From: Grifola frondosa
Taxonomy: Eukaryota; Basidiomycota; Agaricomycetes; Polyporales; Grifolaceae
Direction: 5' to 3'
Assembly (NCBI GenBank): GCA_001683735.1
Contig: LUGG01000001.1
Coordinates: forward strand, 1,736,001 to 1,800,000
DNA length: 64,000 bases
Part shown: positions 1-11,800 of the stretch, piece after piece
How the letters are laid out: each line of letters starts with the position of its first letter
How positions within the stretch are numbered: position 1 is the first letter of the stretch
Position numbers and translations under genes: made by a program
The notes under the pieces: generated by a model
Told to the model about the DNA's origin: nothing
The model's database searches: none
The model's input: the letters and a program-made list of their open reading frames with translations, nothing else

Positions 1-775
1 TTCCGCACTACATGGCGATTATCAGCAGGCGAAACAGCGATCGCATCTATGATCACTGACGTTTATGGATATAAATTTGAGCAAACGGTATTGCGTCAGA
101 ACAGATACAATAACCTCGTGTCCCGTTTCTGTGTCGTTGTCCAGTAGTGGTACTCGGCGCGCATGTGTCTGTATCAACAGCTTGGCTGCATCGTAAAGCG
201 ATGCTGATGGATGCTCGCGCAATAGAGGGGGAGTCGCCACGCCCAAGGCCTTCTCAATCTCTGCCGATGGTAAGGTGTCAATGTGTGCCAAGTACTATGA
301 AGAGGGTGGGGCGACGAACCTCGCAATGACTCCAGACGGAACGTCTCTACATCAGTTGCGGCGGTGTCATACGAGGAGAATTGGTAGTAATACTGAATGA
401 GATGGATGATATCTGAGACAGTAAACATTCCCGCGAAGCATGACTTGTCGCTATTCCATAATGGCGCGGACACAACGCCTGCCAAAGGAGATATGAGATG
501 CGAGTCCGAGTGCACGATAGGCACATATGCACACCATTTAGCAAGAGACATTGAAGAGCCTTCTTCACTTCTAGCCTCGAGTCTAGCACGATCAGCCTGA
601 AACTGACTGGGAACGTGTCGTATGATGTGCGACCCTTTAGATAGTTGCGGATGGCAGACAAGGCAGCATCATGAGTCTCCTGGGTAAGAGGGGGAAGATG
701 AGATGGAGCACGTCTGCGAGTAGAGCCCCTTCTACGGGCTCTAGGAGAATTGTTTGGAGAAAGAGCCGTATTCAT
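1..775 (-). CDS. SNF4: AMPK gamma subunit (SNF4), 3' end cut by window edge
   Basis: Regulatory gamma subunit of the SNF1/AMPK kinase, which senses adenine nucleotides through CBS repeats. Exons read by eye: 775-535, 478-320, 260-61 and the first 7 bases of the window; all junctions are GT-AG and keep frame. After a basic N-terminus comes the first CBS region (SYDTFPVSFRLIVLDS, then LLLNGVVSAPLWNS), then MFTVSDIIHLIQYYY, ESLREIEKALGV and RRVPLLDND followed by VLTQYRLLKFISIN, the usual order of the first half of fungal Snf4. The second CBS pair lies beyond the left edge. The ATG at 775 follows a stop-containing leader. It is head-to-head with SSH4 across about 315 bp. No frame break was seen. 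Confidence 0.9.
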
Positions 776-1090
776 GTTGAGGACGTCGCCATAAAGCCAG
801 TGGGTGGTACCAGAGGGATGCCTCGAGGCCGCTGAGCGGGGCAGGACCAGTGGCTACCCCACGATTAGTCATCACCCCCGGAGCCTGATATGACCATTCG
901 GGCCGGACCGGAGCTATATGGGTGCACCGACCGAAGCCCGGCCGACAGCATCGTTGGTCACACTGACACCGCTCTGCCCAGCCCTAGTCGCTTTCCGCCT
1001 TACTCCCAATTCCCACCTTGCCTTTCTCATTCTTTTCACGATTTACTGACACGTTTCCTCCTTCATTTCTCTCGCATTCTACGCCGCACC
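776..1090. promoter_or_regulatory. Divergent promoter region SNF4 / SSH4
   Basis: A 315-bp stretch between the two head-to-head start codons. The SSH4-proximal part (about 960-1090) is pyrimidine-rich on the + strand, as is common upstream of fungal start codons. An ATG at 890 opens a frame into SSH4, but that extension has no membrane or domain character, so 1091 is preferred. No clear TATA element was recognised. Confidence 0.45.
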
Positions 1091-3137
1091 ATGGGCAGCT
1101 CTTCGCGACATGCCGCACAGTACCAGTATGTCGACTGGGACGATACTGCTGAAGCACTGTCAGCCGGGGTGAAGATGTTGCAGGACGCCCTTGTCCCACC
1201 GGCTCCTTCCATCGACGTGCTCGAGGATCACCCTCCACCAGGCAATGGATCCACGCGTGATGCCTTCTACATTCTTCTCCCGCTGCTCATCATCCTCTCT
1301 ACGTTCTTGTTCCTGCTTCTGCTTTTTCTCGTGTGCGTCATCCTTCTCCGCCGGCGACGCGGGATCATGCTACGAGATCATGACGGACCTGTGGATATGA
1401 GCCGAGAGGATTTGGTCGAGGGCGAGGGTGGGTTCGAGGGTGTCGAGTCTCGATGGTTGGAAAGTGTGAGCGAGTCTGTTAGCCGGGCATATCTACGTGC
1501 AAAAGGTATGTGTGAACTCAGACACTGCTTTCACACCGCGCGTGAGATTGAAATACGTGTTGCTTGCGTTTCAGAGTATCAAATGCAATACCTTCCAAAC
1601 TCACTTCCCACTGACATCACGCTATCGCAATTTCTTTCGATCCAAGAGAAGGGCGTATCTGCATGGTCTTTCGATCCGGATTTCGAAGCCATGGCCTCTT
1701 TACTGGTGCACGCACGTACCGAACTCACCTTCCTTCCTGATCCTTCCTCGGCATCCTCAGTGCAGTCTAATCTGCCGCTCCCTAAACTGAACGAAGTATA
1801 TTACTGGGAAGTGAAGATGTTTGATCTCCCGGAGACCACAAATGTTGCGATTGGCCTGGCTACGAAGCCATACCCTGCGTTCCGACTCCCGGGCCTGTGT
1901 CGACATTCCGTGGCATATCACTCGAATGGCGACAAGTCGCACAATTACCCGTTCACTGCAACTCCTTGTGGGTCGCCTCTGAAAGAGGGTGACGTTCTCG
2001 GTGTTGGATATCGTCCTCGTTCAGGCACGGTGTTCTTCACCAAGAATGGCCGGAAGATGGAGGACGCATTCATCGGGCTTACGAACTGGAATCTCTTTCC
2101 AACCATTGGCGCAGATGGTCCTTGCAGTGTTCATGTCAACCTGGGTCAATCCGGGTTCGTGTTCATTGAGGCCAATGTGAAGAAATGGGGACTCGCTCCG
2201 AGTGTGGGAACGCTTGCCCCTCCCCTGCTTACGGAAGCGAAGTAGGTAGCATCTTGCTTGCTGCAGGTGGAGACATCACTCCTATTCATAGTGGTTCTCC
2301 GGCGAGTCCTGCTGGAGGTTCGACACGATCATCTCGACGATCGCATCGAGCTCGGAGACCAAGAAGCACCCTTGGCCTGTCAGCGCCTGTCGAGTCGTCT
2401 CCCCTCCGTGGTAGTCCCTTGACTTCTCCATCGCCTCCTGGCACTCCACCACCACCCATCACGCCCATCGAAGAGGAACCCGATAGCAATGGGACGGCCG
2501 CTCCGTCGAATTCGCGGAGGTACATCTCCCCCACTGACATGCCTTTCCACGCGCCGCCTAATGCTAACATACCTCCATCGCCGACTCCAAGGGACGAGGT
2601 CGGCGATACTGCTGGTGCTAACGGCGCCCAGTCTTCTACATCCGGTTCCTCCCACTCGTCTCGCTCGCCCTCACGAGACACCCCGGGCGCAGGTGCGAAC
2701 CAGTTCAATACTCCGCGACCGCAACCTTTCACAATCACTCATGCGCATACGGGCTCTCGTTCGTCGGTTTCAGGTTCAGAACTAGCGATTCATGTGCACC
2801 CCCCGCCTGAGTCACCGATGAGCCCGGATCCCCCCACCCCGAGCGAGCGCGACATCCACCTGCAGGCGTTAGCATCCACGAGTTCTTCTTCCCCGTTGCT
2901 GCTCACGTGTCTGATAGCTCGCTGTCGCCAGCACGTCACTTGGACGTGGCCAACCATGATCCGCCAGCATACTCTCCGCTGGACGCGTTTGCGTACTCGG
3001 AGGGAGTGCACATTGACCTCCCCGCGGAGATCATTGCCGCTGCGCTTGAGAGAGGGACACTTCCATCGTCGATGTTTGTCCCTTCGAGCTCATCACGCTC
3101 CGAGAGGCATAGAAGTCGGCGGGACAGACGGTCATGA
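1091..3137 (+). CDS. SSH4: Ssh4-type SPRY protein, Rsp5 ubiquitin-ligase adaptor (two frame breaks)
   Basis: Endosomal/vacuolar membrane adaptor that recruits the Rsp5 ubiquitin ligase to cargo through PPxY motifs. A short lumenal N-terminus is followed by one strong membrane span (FYILLPLLIILSTFLFLLLL) and an RRRR stop-transfer. After the intron at 1506-1574 comes YLPNSLPTDITLSQ and a SPRY domain (YYWEVKM, NVAIGLATKPYP, LGVGYRPRSGTVFFTKNG). The reading frame then breaks twice: near 2217-2225, inside codons for APPPAYGSE, and near 2891-2894, just before a segment with DPPAYSPLD. One extra C in the existing C run at each site restores one continuous protein. Both PPxY motifs are reached only after correction. 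Breaks are probably sequencing errors. The 69-nt intron is stop-free, so automated models may retain it. Confidence 0.85.
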
Positions 3138-3723
3138 CTTGTGAAGGAGAAACGAGCCTGGTAAATTCTCCGAGGTCGCTTGGTTCGATTGTATCAGTAA
3201 TGAGGGAAGCGCCTGGCAGCGGACACTGGGCAGTCTGGAAGAATCTCACGCACGCCTCTTTGTAGTCACCCATTTTCTGTGTTGTGTTATTGCTGCAGCG
3301 ATCTTTGTCTATATCATGTCTGGTCCACACAACTTCATCGTAGAACATCTAGCACTCTCACATGCATCGGTTCTTACGTTATCTCTCTATTTGCTCTCTT
3401 GTAAGAACCCCTTGCACTTTAATGTGTTTGTAGTTTATTTATCTCAGCGAATAGGAAACCACACCCACTCGAGGGGCCAGCTTAGAGTTGTGGGTCCTTA
3501 TGGGTCCCACACTCTGGTGAATGCGGTCAGATCCTACAAAAGGTGAATACGATATGGCTTCAATCTGGGACCACGACTTCCATATGAATACTGGCGAGAA
3601 GCCTCTTCCATGCGTGCGCATCGCTAGTACCATGCAAAGCCGATGAGAGACTAAAATTCCAGACTCGCTGCATATCTCACTCATACAAATCGGTGATCGC
3701 CGTCGTTGGAAGAGAGCTCGCTG
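3138..3723. other. Intergenic, no gene recognised
   Basis: Between the end of SSH4 and the end of the small membrane protein on the opposite strand (tail-to-tail). Only short overlapping frames without conserved character; probably two 3' UTRs. Confidence 0.5.
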
Positions 3724-4230
3724 CTATGCAAACCGCACATGCCTCTCCGTGCGAACGTACTCCCCGCCATCGGCCTTTCCAAGTGTATTGACAAGGCCGT
3801 CCGGCATGAATTCGCTCGCCATCGGCTTGTCGTCCTCGTCGACGTCTTCGGATTCCGCCCTCTGCGCCGTCTCCTGTGGTGCGCCCTCGCCTCCAGCGGT
3901 CGACGGCTCCTTGGACTCAGTCCCGCCGCGCCGCCACCTCGCGCCCCGCTCCGCGAGCCGCCTGAACGCCCTCCGCGGCCACTCCCCAAACGTCACCCAT
4001 GCGCCGAGCCCGATGACGACTAGGACGCCGATGACGACGAGGCCGACGAAGTTGCGCCGGCCGAAGTGCGCGACGTTGCTTGCGAGTGCGCCGAGCGGTG
4101 CGAGGTGCGCGGGGGCCTGTGAGCCATCATCGACGTCGAGGGCGGGCCCCGGCCCGACGGAGGGGTGGCAGGGAGAGAGCCCGGGCGGGCAGCCGTCGTA
4201 GGACTCGGATTCGGCGCGGGAAATGTACAT
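3724..4230 (-). CDS. Hypothetical single-pass membrane protein
   Basis: Single-exon frame of 168 residues from the ATG at 4230; product not recognised. The N-terminus (MYISRAESESYDGCPPGLSP) is polar and lacks a classical signal peptide. One hydrophobic span (FVGLVVIGVLVVIGLGAWV) lies at about residues 60-80, followed by a strongly basic stretch (WPRRAFRRLAERGARWRRGG) and an acidic region (SEDVDEDDKP). This suggests a membrane anchor with a cytosolic tail. It lies 213 bp downstream of the aspartyl-tRNA synthetase gene on the same strand. The frame is open for a further 640 bases upstream, but that part is antisense to or overlaps synthetase exons and is ignored. GC content is high across the gene, so the ORF could be partly compositional. 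Confidence 0.5.
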   Translation of the reverse strand: MYISRAESESYDGCPPGLSPCHPSVGPGPALDVDDGSQAPAHLAPLGALASNVAHFGRRNFVGLVVIGVLVVIGLGAWVTFGEWPRRAFRRLAERGARWRRGGTESKEPSTAGGEGAPQETAQRAESEDVDEDDKPMASEFMPDGLVNTLGKADGGEYVRTERHVRFA

Positions 4231-4442
4231 TGCTGGCCACAGGCCTCGGATAGAATTTTCAGTGATTGAGATGCTTGCTGGGGCGACGTCGGTGCAAGTT
4301 CTCTCTGCGATGCAGCATCGACTTGCGTGGCGGCTGACATCGATCTCGGGCAAATCTATGATTAGTATTGCTACTGCTTTCTGTGCTGGTACAACGAATA
4401 CACTGCTGGTTCTAATCAAAATACGCGCGCTCCGCTCAGCAT

Positions 4443-6482
4443 CTACGGCTCTAGGCGCTTGGGGTCTCTGGGGAAGAGCGACGCGCGGCGGATATTGTTC
4501 AGCTTGAGGAATAGCATGAGCACGCGCTCGAGGCCGATGCCGCCGCCGCCGTGCGGCGGGCAGCCCATCTTGAACGCGTCGAGGTAGGAGGTCATCGATG
4601 CGGGATCGACGCCCTTGCTGCGCATCTTCTCCGCGAGCAACGCCGCGTCGTGAATGCGCTGCGCGCCGGAGAGGATCTCCTCCCCGCGCATGAAGAAGTC
4701 GTATGAGTTGGAGAGCGTCTGTGCGTGCAGTAAGCGGGAAGTAGCAGCATGGATACACGAGCACGTACGGGGTCTTCGGGATCAGGCATCGTGTAGAAGG
4801 GGCGCAGCGACATGGGGAATTTGTCGATGATGAAGTAGTCAGTGTCGTACTTGGCCCTGACGATGCGTCCAAGACGCTTCTCGTTCACAGTGCTGGACAT
4901 CAATTAGCTCGGGGAGGGTAATTGACTGCAATTAATGCACACGCACTCGATATCGTCGAGGTCCTCCCTCGGTACGCCATCCGCTACGAGCAGGTCGACA
5001 GCCTCGCGGAATGTCAGGCGGAGCGTGCCCTCGGGGCCCTCGCGCCACTTGAACGCCTCCGCAGGGAACTGCTTGCGCACCGCCTCGATGTCATTCGAGT
5101 GCCGCGCGCGCAGGCTGCTGAACATGTGCTTGAAGAGCCCGTCGAGGAGCTCCATGACCTCGTGATAGTGCTCCTCGATGGCCATCTCGAGATCCAGGCC
5201 GATGAACTCGGTCATGTGCCGGTGCGTGTTCGAGTCCTCTGCGCGGAAGACGGGCCCAATCTCGTATACGCGCTCGAAGTCGGCGGCGATGGCCATCTGC
5301 TTGGCGAGCTGCGGAGATTGTGCGAGGAAGGCCTTGCCTGGAGCGGGGAGGAGTAGCGCGGAGCGTGAGAGTCGGGTGCAGACGGCAAAGAGAGAGCGTA
5401 CCTTTGAAGTAGCCGACCTGGAAGACAGAGGCGCCAGACTCTGTGGCAGCGCCCTGGAGTTTAGGACTGTGGATCTCGATGAAGCCCCGTTCGTCCAAAT
5501 ACTCGCGGAATAAGTGGCCGATTGCGTCCTGGAGCTTGAAGACTGCCTGATTTGTTTGTGTCTGAAGATATAGCGCTATTTAGATGTTGTCAAGCTTAAG
5601 AATATCCAATGACTCACTCGCAAGTCAACGACACGGTTGTTCAGGCGGGTATCGAGGAGCACTCTCTTGAACTGCACGTCGTCTGCGACTTCGCCTTCGG
5701 GTTCTGGACGGTTCGCGTCGTCGACGGTGAATGGCAAGACACCATCCAGGCCCGAAATCAAGTGCAACTATCAGATCAAACACACATCAGTGACCATCTA
5801 TAATATAACGTCGGCAAGCTGGACACATACTTTAGTAAGATGGAGTTCAACATCGCCGACGGTCGCGCTCTTGATGATCTCCGGTGCCTTCTTCACGATA
5901 CCCTCCGCAAGAACGATGCTCTCGATTTGGAGGCCAGCAGCCCACTTGGCCATCTGCTTGCTGACCTTCTCGGGTGCGACGGAGAGGAGTGCTTGGATGG
6001 AATCAGTGCGTTGACGGAGGTTGAGGAAGACCATCTTGCTGCCCTGTGCGCGGGAAGTCTGAACACGGGCACGGATGATGACTGTTTGGCCGTCCATGTT
6101 CGGGTTGAAGGAGGCGATCTGGGAGCGCACTTGGCGTGGGCGCGATTGGGATTGGTTGAGGGGAAGCTTGCCATAGAATTCGGTGGCAAAATCCTGCACA
6201 TGCAATGAAGCGACAGCATGTGAGGTCACAAATGAAAGGGACTGACGACTTCAGCTGCGGCCTTCTGGGCCTCGAGTTCAGCCTGTCTCGCTGCTTTCTC
6301 CGCCTCTTTGCGGGCCTTTTCAGCAGCCTTTGCTTGTTTTTTAAGCTCATTTTTGGAAGGACCTTTGGAGGCTTCTGCGCCCTCTGGAATTCTGCAGAAT
6401 ATCAATCAACGAATGCTGCTTCCTCGTGCAAAAATTGGACTGACTGCTCTTGTGGTGGTTGTGGGGGCTGTGCGTCGGCCAT
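4443..6482 (-). CDS. DPS1: Cytosolic aspartyl-tRNA synthetase
   Basis: Charges tRNA-Asp with aspartate in the cytosol. Eight exons fit without any frame problem: 6482-6445, 6391-6247, 6193-5831, 5767-5618, 5561-5402, 5337-4947, 4892-4769 and 4718-4443, giving 548 residues, the usual fungal length. In order: a lysine/alanine-rich N-terminal helix ([20 protein letters not shown]) typical of eukaryotic AspRS, an OB-fold anticodon-binding domain ([20 protein letters not shown]), then the class IIb catalytic core with motif 2 ([17 protein letters not shown]) and motif 3 ([20 protein letters not shown]), ending in [11 protein letters not shown]. Start chosen at [10 protein letters not shown], 38 bases before the first donor. 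It is head-to-head with the aspartate aminotransferase gene. Confidence 0.96.
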
Positions 6483-6846
6483 GTCTGTGCGGCGGTCGGT
6501 GGGAAGGTGAAGGGAGCAGGTTGGCAGCAGGACTGGCCTTTTGACTCGAGAATGAATGAGTCGAGGACTTATCAGATCAAAGTCTGGACCTTTCCTGCGT
6601 GGGGTTAGGGCTTGTGAAAAATAAGGTTAGGAGTGAAATTACCGCACTACCTCCGTGAAGAACCGTGGGAACGAGGACAGGCGAGTGCAGGCTGTAAACA
6701 GGTGATGCGTGGTCGCCGGTGACTCTAACCGACTCACGTCGAGGTCGTCTGCGTCCAGGTCCATCTCCATCCTCTTTCTCTTATAACCCGTGCTTCGCTT
6801 ATAGCCCTCATAAACTCCCCTCCGCCTTTCCCTACCTACCACAAAA
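6483..6846. promoter_or_regulatory. Divergent promoter region DPS1 / aspartate aminotransferase
   Basis: A 364-bp gap between start codons at 6482 (-) and 6847 (+). Both products use aspartate. The aminotransferase-proximal part is pyrimidine-rich on the + strand. No specific operator was recognised. Confidence 0.5.
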
Positions 6847-8480
6847 ATGCAGGCCATTGCTCGCCCTCTCGCTCGCGCTGCTCCCCGACATGTTCGCTAT
6901 GCCGGCACCCTTTCTGCCTGGTCCGCCGTCCCCGCCGGTCCTCCTGACGCCATTCTCGGTACGTAGCTAGTGCTTCCTCTCCACTCTCGCTCCTTTTATC
7001 CTGGGCTTCCTCTCATGAGAATACGCCGCCATATTCGTATTCTCTGCGGACATGCTTGTCGTTGTGCTTCTTGAGATTCCCGCGAATTCTCCCGTCTCGC
7101 TTGTAGCCGGGTCTCATGCGTCACGCTACCTCTCACAGGTGTTACGGAGGCATTCAAGGCCGACAAGGACCCCCGCAAGATCAACCTCGGCGTCGGAGCG
7201 TACCGTGACGAGCATGGGAAGCCTTACGTGCTTGGCTGCGTTAAGAAGGCAGAAGATATTCTTGTCGCTGCCGACCCCGACAAGGAGTACCTCCCCATCA
7301 CCGGTCTCCCCGCGTTCACCAAGGCCGCTGCCAAGCTGGCATATGGCGAGGACAGTGCCCCCCTCTTGAACAATGCGGTGCGTATTTTCTGCTCCGAGCT
7401 GTGATGTGGCAGGTTTTGGCTGATGCTCGTTACGCACCTGTGCAGGTTTCTGTGACCCAGTCTATTTCCGGCACCGGCGCCCTTAGGATCGGTGGTGCCT
7501 TCCTCGGCCGCTGGTATCCCCACTCCAAGACCATCTACCTTCCCGTTCCCTCATGGGGCAACCACACTCCCATCTTCCGTGACTCCGGCCTCGAGGTTAA
7601 GGGCTATCGTTACTTCGACAAGAAAACAGTCGGTCTCGACTTCGAGGGCATGAAGGAGGACCTGAAGGTACTTTCGAATCACGTGATGGGTTTTGGTTTT
7701 GCTCATCGTTCTGTTTCATAGAATGCACCTGAAAATCGCTCATCCTCCTACATGCATGCGCACACAACCCCACGGGTGTCGACCCCACTCCTGCGCAATG
7801 GCAGGAGCTCTCGGACATCATCAAGGAGAAGAAGCTCTTCCCCTTCTTCGACATGGCATACCAAGGCTTCGCTTCTGGCTCAACCTCCGACGACGCATTC
7901 GCTGTGCGACATTTCGTCTCGCAGGGACACCGAATCGCACTGGCACAGTCGTTCGCGAAGAACATGGGTCTTTACGGCGAGCGTGTTGGCGCTTTCTCGC
8001 TGGTCACTACGGATCCAGAGGAGCGCGCTCGCGTCGACAGCCAGCTCAAAATTGTCATCCGTCCGATGTACTCGAACCCCCCGCTGCACGGTGCCCGCAT
8101 TGCGAGCACGATCCTCGGCAGGCCGGATCTGTACCACCAGTGGGAGACCGAGGTGAAGCACATGGCGGACAGGATCATTTCTATGCGCCACCATCTGCGT
8201 GATGCCCTCGTCTTGCTGGACACTCCGGGAGAATGGGACCACATCACGCGCCAGATCGGCATGTTCAGGTAACGTCGTTCATGACGTCTACGTAGATTCT
8301 TCTCTGACTGCGTGGACTTGTAGCTTCACGGGATTGACGCAGCCCCAGACGAAGACGCTTGCGGAGAAGGCGCACATCTACATGACTGCCGACGGGCGTA
8401 TCTCAATGGCGGGTCTGAACTCCGCGAACATCGACTACTTCGCGGAGAGCGTCAGCAATGCAGTCAAGGGCAGGCTCTGA
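6847..8480 (+). CDS. AAT1: Mitochondrial aspartate aminotransferase (one frame break)
   Basis: PLP enzyme interconverting aspartate plus 2-oxoglutarate and oxaloacetate plus glutamate; part of the malate-aspartate shuttle. Exons: 6847-6958, 7139-7377, 7446-7667, 7722-8268, 8324-8480. The N-terminus ([20 protein letters not shown]) is an arginine-rich presequence, so the mitochondrial form is inferred. Family motifs: [59 protein letters not shown], the PLP lysine in [14 protein letters not shown], and [11 protein letters not shown]. At the start of exon 4 the frame fails: one extra A in the AAAA at 7732-7735 is needed to read [14 protein letters not shown] in frame. Everything else is intact, so the break is probably an artefact. 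Confidence 0.94.
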
Positions 8481-8833
8481 GCTTAAACTAGGCTGATCAT
8501 ATTACTAGATGGATCTGGCATGGACTTTGTCTCCGGTAGACGGCAGTTCGGATAGACGATAGACCACTGTCTGTCCCCATTTTGCTGCCGATTAATGGAT
8601 AATTTGGTCACTGTCCTTCACGATGCATTCTGCGTTGCAGTACTTGTCAGTGGTGATGGGACATTTCAATGGGCAGGTGAATGTTCGCTGGGCCCGAGGT
8701 ACTTATAGCTTGTAGGCTGTCCAACTTCGGGGCGAAGCACCGACGCCCAGAAAAGGAAGGTGTGATTCTTCGACTCGTCGGTTCCCTGTTGGCCTCTCTC
8801 CTCCTTCCCCCTTTCTCTCTCCTCAGCAGATCA
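8481..8833. other. Intergenic, no gene recognised
   Basis: A 353-bp stretch between the aminotransferase stop and the next start on the same strand. The last 40 bases are strongly pyrimidine-rich, as in a 5' leader. Nothing else seen. Confidence 0.45.
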
Positions 8834-11800
8834 ATGGCGGCATCATCCCGCTGGCGTCGCCCGCCCCGCAAGGTGTCGACACCCTGGTTCCCTGGTGCGT
8901 GGCCTAATGGTTCCACCCAGGATCGCAACGACTGGGCCGCTTCACCCGAGACCCCGCCGTCAACCCAGGGTCTCGTGGACCTCGAAGCGAATCTCCCGGT
9001 CGACAGGGCACATCGACGATGGACGTATGGGGGCGCTGTTGCCCCTGCGAGTCCCGAGAGCGGCTTCACGCCCCTCAGCGCAAGTCTATCGCAAGAGTCG
9101 AAAATGACCAATTTGACCTATGCCACGGTGAGCCTAGCGTGTCTTGGGTCACCTTGTATAACCGCATATATGCGCTGAATTCCGCTCCTCTTGAAGGATA
9201 CTTCAACTGCCACCTCGGAGGCACTTGCTACACCCGAGCCTACAGACCCTGCGAACTTTACCTGGTCGTCGGATTCAAGCTGGCCATCCGGAAATAAACA
9301 CAAGTCCTTCATTCTCTCTCATTCCCTCAATCCCGGCGTAGCGCAACCCTTTCGAATTTCAAGACCACAAAGCGTTATTGTAAAGTCTGGTAATATTAAG
9401 CATCTCTCATCCGGCAATTTCCAAGAGCAGCGTCGCGTCTCGTCTACGCATCTTGATACTCCTCTTCTTAATTTCGTTCCTGGTCTTCCGCCGCTTTCTC
9501 TGCCGCTGTCGAACCTATCTGTCAATTTTGCATCGTCTCCAGACTCGCCACCTGCGCCTCCCTCCCCCTGCTCTCACACATCTTCCACTCCGTCTTCATT
9601 TGCCATCCCATCCCCGGTCAGAGAAAGTGCTAATAATTTCTCAGAACCTCGTCGATTCCTTGAAACATCCGGTCTTGCTCAGAACTTCTATCCTATTCCG
9701 GATACGGAGGAGCAAACTCTCCCAACCCCATCTTCGTCCTTCACGTCGTCCTTCTCATACATCAACGGTGACTCCCCTGTCCTCCCTGCGGAGGATGACT
9801 CTGCGCATACACCAGGTCGTACCCCAGCGCAAGCGTTCTCGCCTGCATCTCGAGACCTCGACGCCTTCGCGCTTGCTGCTGCAGTGGCCGACTCCGCCTC
9901 GCGCTCATCGCTCTCCATCCCGCCTTCGTTGCGCTCCGCCTCCGCCCCTGCGCTGGAGCCGTCCGCGTCAGCGTGCCCCACAGAGACCGAGCGCAGGGAC
10001 CCGCGCTCGCGCGCATACACGGGCACGTCGGCGACGTCCATGGCCAGCCTCGCGGTGGCGACGTCCGGAGGGCACCAAATGCTGAGCCCGGATATGTGCA
10101 GCTATCGCGTGAAATGCGACTGTGGGTTCGAGGATGGGTACCGGCGGGACGACGAGAAGGCAAGGGCGCGCCGTCGCTCTGCGCCGCCCCCGCTGCCGCT
10201 GCCGGTCTCACCCCGTCCGACAGTGCGCCCTACCATCAGCAGCCGCGTCGACGTGGGATCGCATGGCAGTGCGGGAAGGGAGAGGCCGGTGAAGCTGCTA
10301 GTCATGGGGAGAGTGCGGAAGATCGGCGAACGGATCCGCGGGCTTTTCAAAGTCGGGAAGGCCAATAACGTAGTTGTAGAAGCCTGTGAGGTGCCAGGTG
10401 CAAGTTCGGGCCCGGATTTTGGCTTGATGACCACTACGACAGCGGTGACTGCTATTGAGTATGAGTCGGTGAGCACTTTATGGTCGTGCTCGGCGCTGTA
10501 TACTATTTATCTGACGCTATTGCTACATGTTCAGGAGCATCCTATTCCGATACCGAGCCCGCGTGCAAAAGCGACGCGTGCCCACCGTCGCTCGCTTCCC
10601 CTTCAAACTGCCCACACTGCCGCTCGACGCGATTCCTTCCTCCCTTTAAAACCGGATACTTCTACTACCTCCCGTCCAATCATTTCGCGCCCGTTCCAAG
10701 TTGGACCACGCAGCAAGGCTCCCGGTGACGCCCACATCCATTCTGAGGACGAGGTGGCCCATAGCGATGAGCCTGGATCGGCTGCGAGCAGGCCTCGCAG
10801 GCAGACCGCGCCGCACCCACCAGTTCGCACTCCGAACAAGAGAGAGGAGCGCAAGGCGCGGCGCTTTTCCCTGTCTTCTGCACTATCGAAGTCGAAGCTG
10901 GAGACGTTGCGCACGACGGTGATGCCACACCCTCCGCTCCCGCCCTTGCCGCCGCGTGCTCGCCGCACCGTGCGGGTTTCAAGCGCGAGCGCGAGGCTTG
11001 GGAGAATGAGTGCCGCGGACGAGCAGGATCAGGAACCTGCTGGAAACCGGACGCGAAATTCACATCAGTTTTGGGGAGGAGAATTACCCATTTTGGATAT
11101 CCGACATGTCGATGGTGATGGTGATTGTGCAGAGACCTCAAACCGCGCGAGGAGGCTCAGGACGCAAACCGTACCGTCCAGCCCGCCCCCACCATCTGCG
11201 CAAGTAGATATGTCGACTCCTACACAAGACAAGAGGCGCTCACGCCGATTTTCACTCTCATCTGTTTCCAAGCGGGCGATGCGTGCGCGGAGTATGATTC
11301 TCTCCTCGGTCAGGGGAGGCGAGGAAGACAGCACGCCATCTCCCTCTGGCAGAGCCAAGCATCCCCGCCGGGCACGTGCGGACACCGTTACCACCGTCAC
11401 TAACGGCGGCGTACAGTTCGATATGCTTAAGCCAAGTCCTCGCATAGATGGTGTTTCGGGCGGAACGTCTCTCGCACGAGGCCCACAGCCGTCTCTCAGC
11501 GTAAGCGGGTCGGGTTCAACGTACTACGACGCGCGGGAGCAGCCCAGCGATGGGAACTCCGAGCCTCGGTCGGAGTCTGAGTACCTCTCACCGGAGGCAG
11601 ACTCGGACCTCGACAGCATGAGCTTCGCGCGCACGCCCGAGTTCTCGAGCGCGCATTTTAGCTTCGCGTCCAGCGCGGAGCGCGAGCTGTACCTCGACGC
11701 GGACTCGCCGTCCACGCCTAGCTCGTACGCGTTTGTGCGGGGCGCCGGGAATGGGCGTGTTGGCTCTGCGGTGTCGCTCGTTAGGCATGGGATGACGACC

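Noticed and set aside
890..1090. N-terminal extension of SSH4 from the upstream ATG at 890
   Set aside because: The added 67 residues are leader-like and pyrimidine-rich, and the family membrane-protein start fits 1091.
2286..2738. 150-codon minus-strand frame opposite SSH4
   Set aside because: It is a mirror of the Pro/Ser-rich SSH4 tail, and no conserved feature was found.
9453..10211. Long overlapping frames on both strands inside the disordered-protein gene
   Set aside because: GC-rich third positions create open shadow frames; they are Arg-rich mirrors without splice support.
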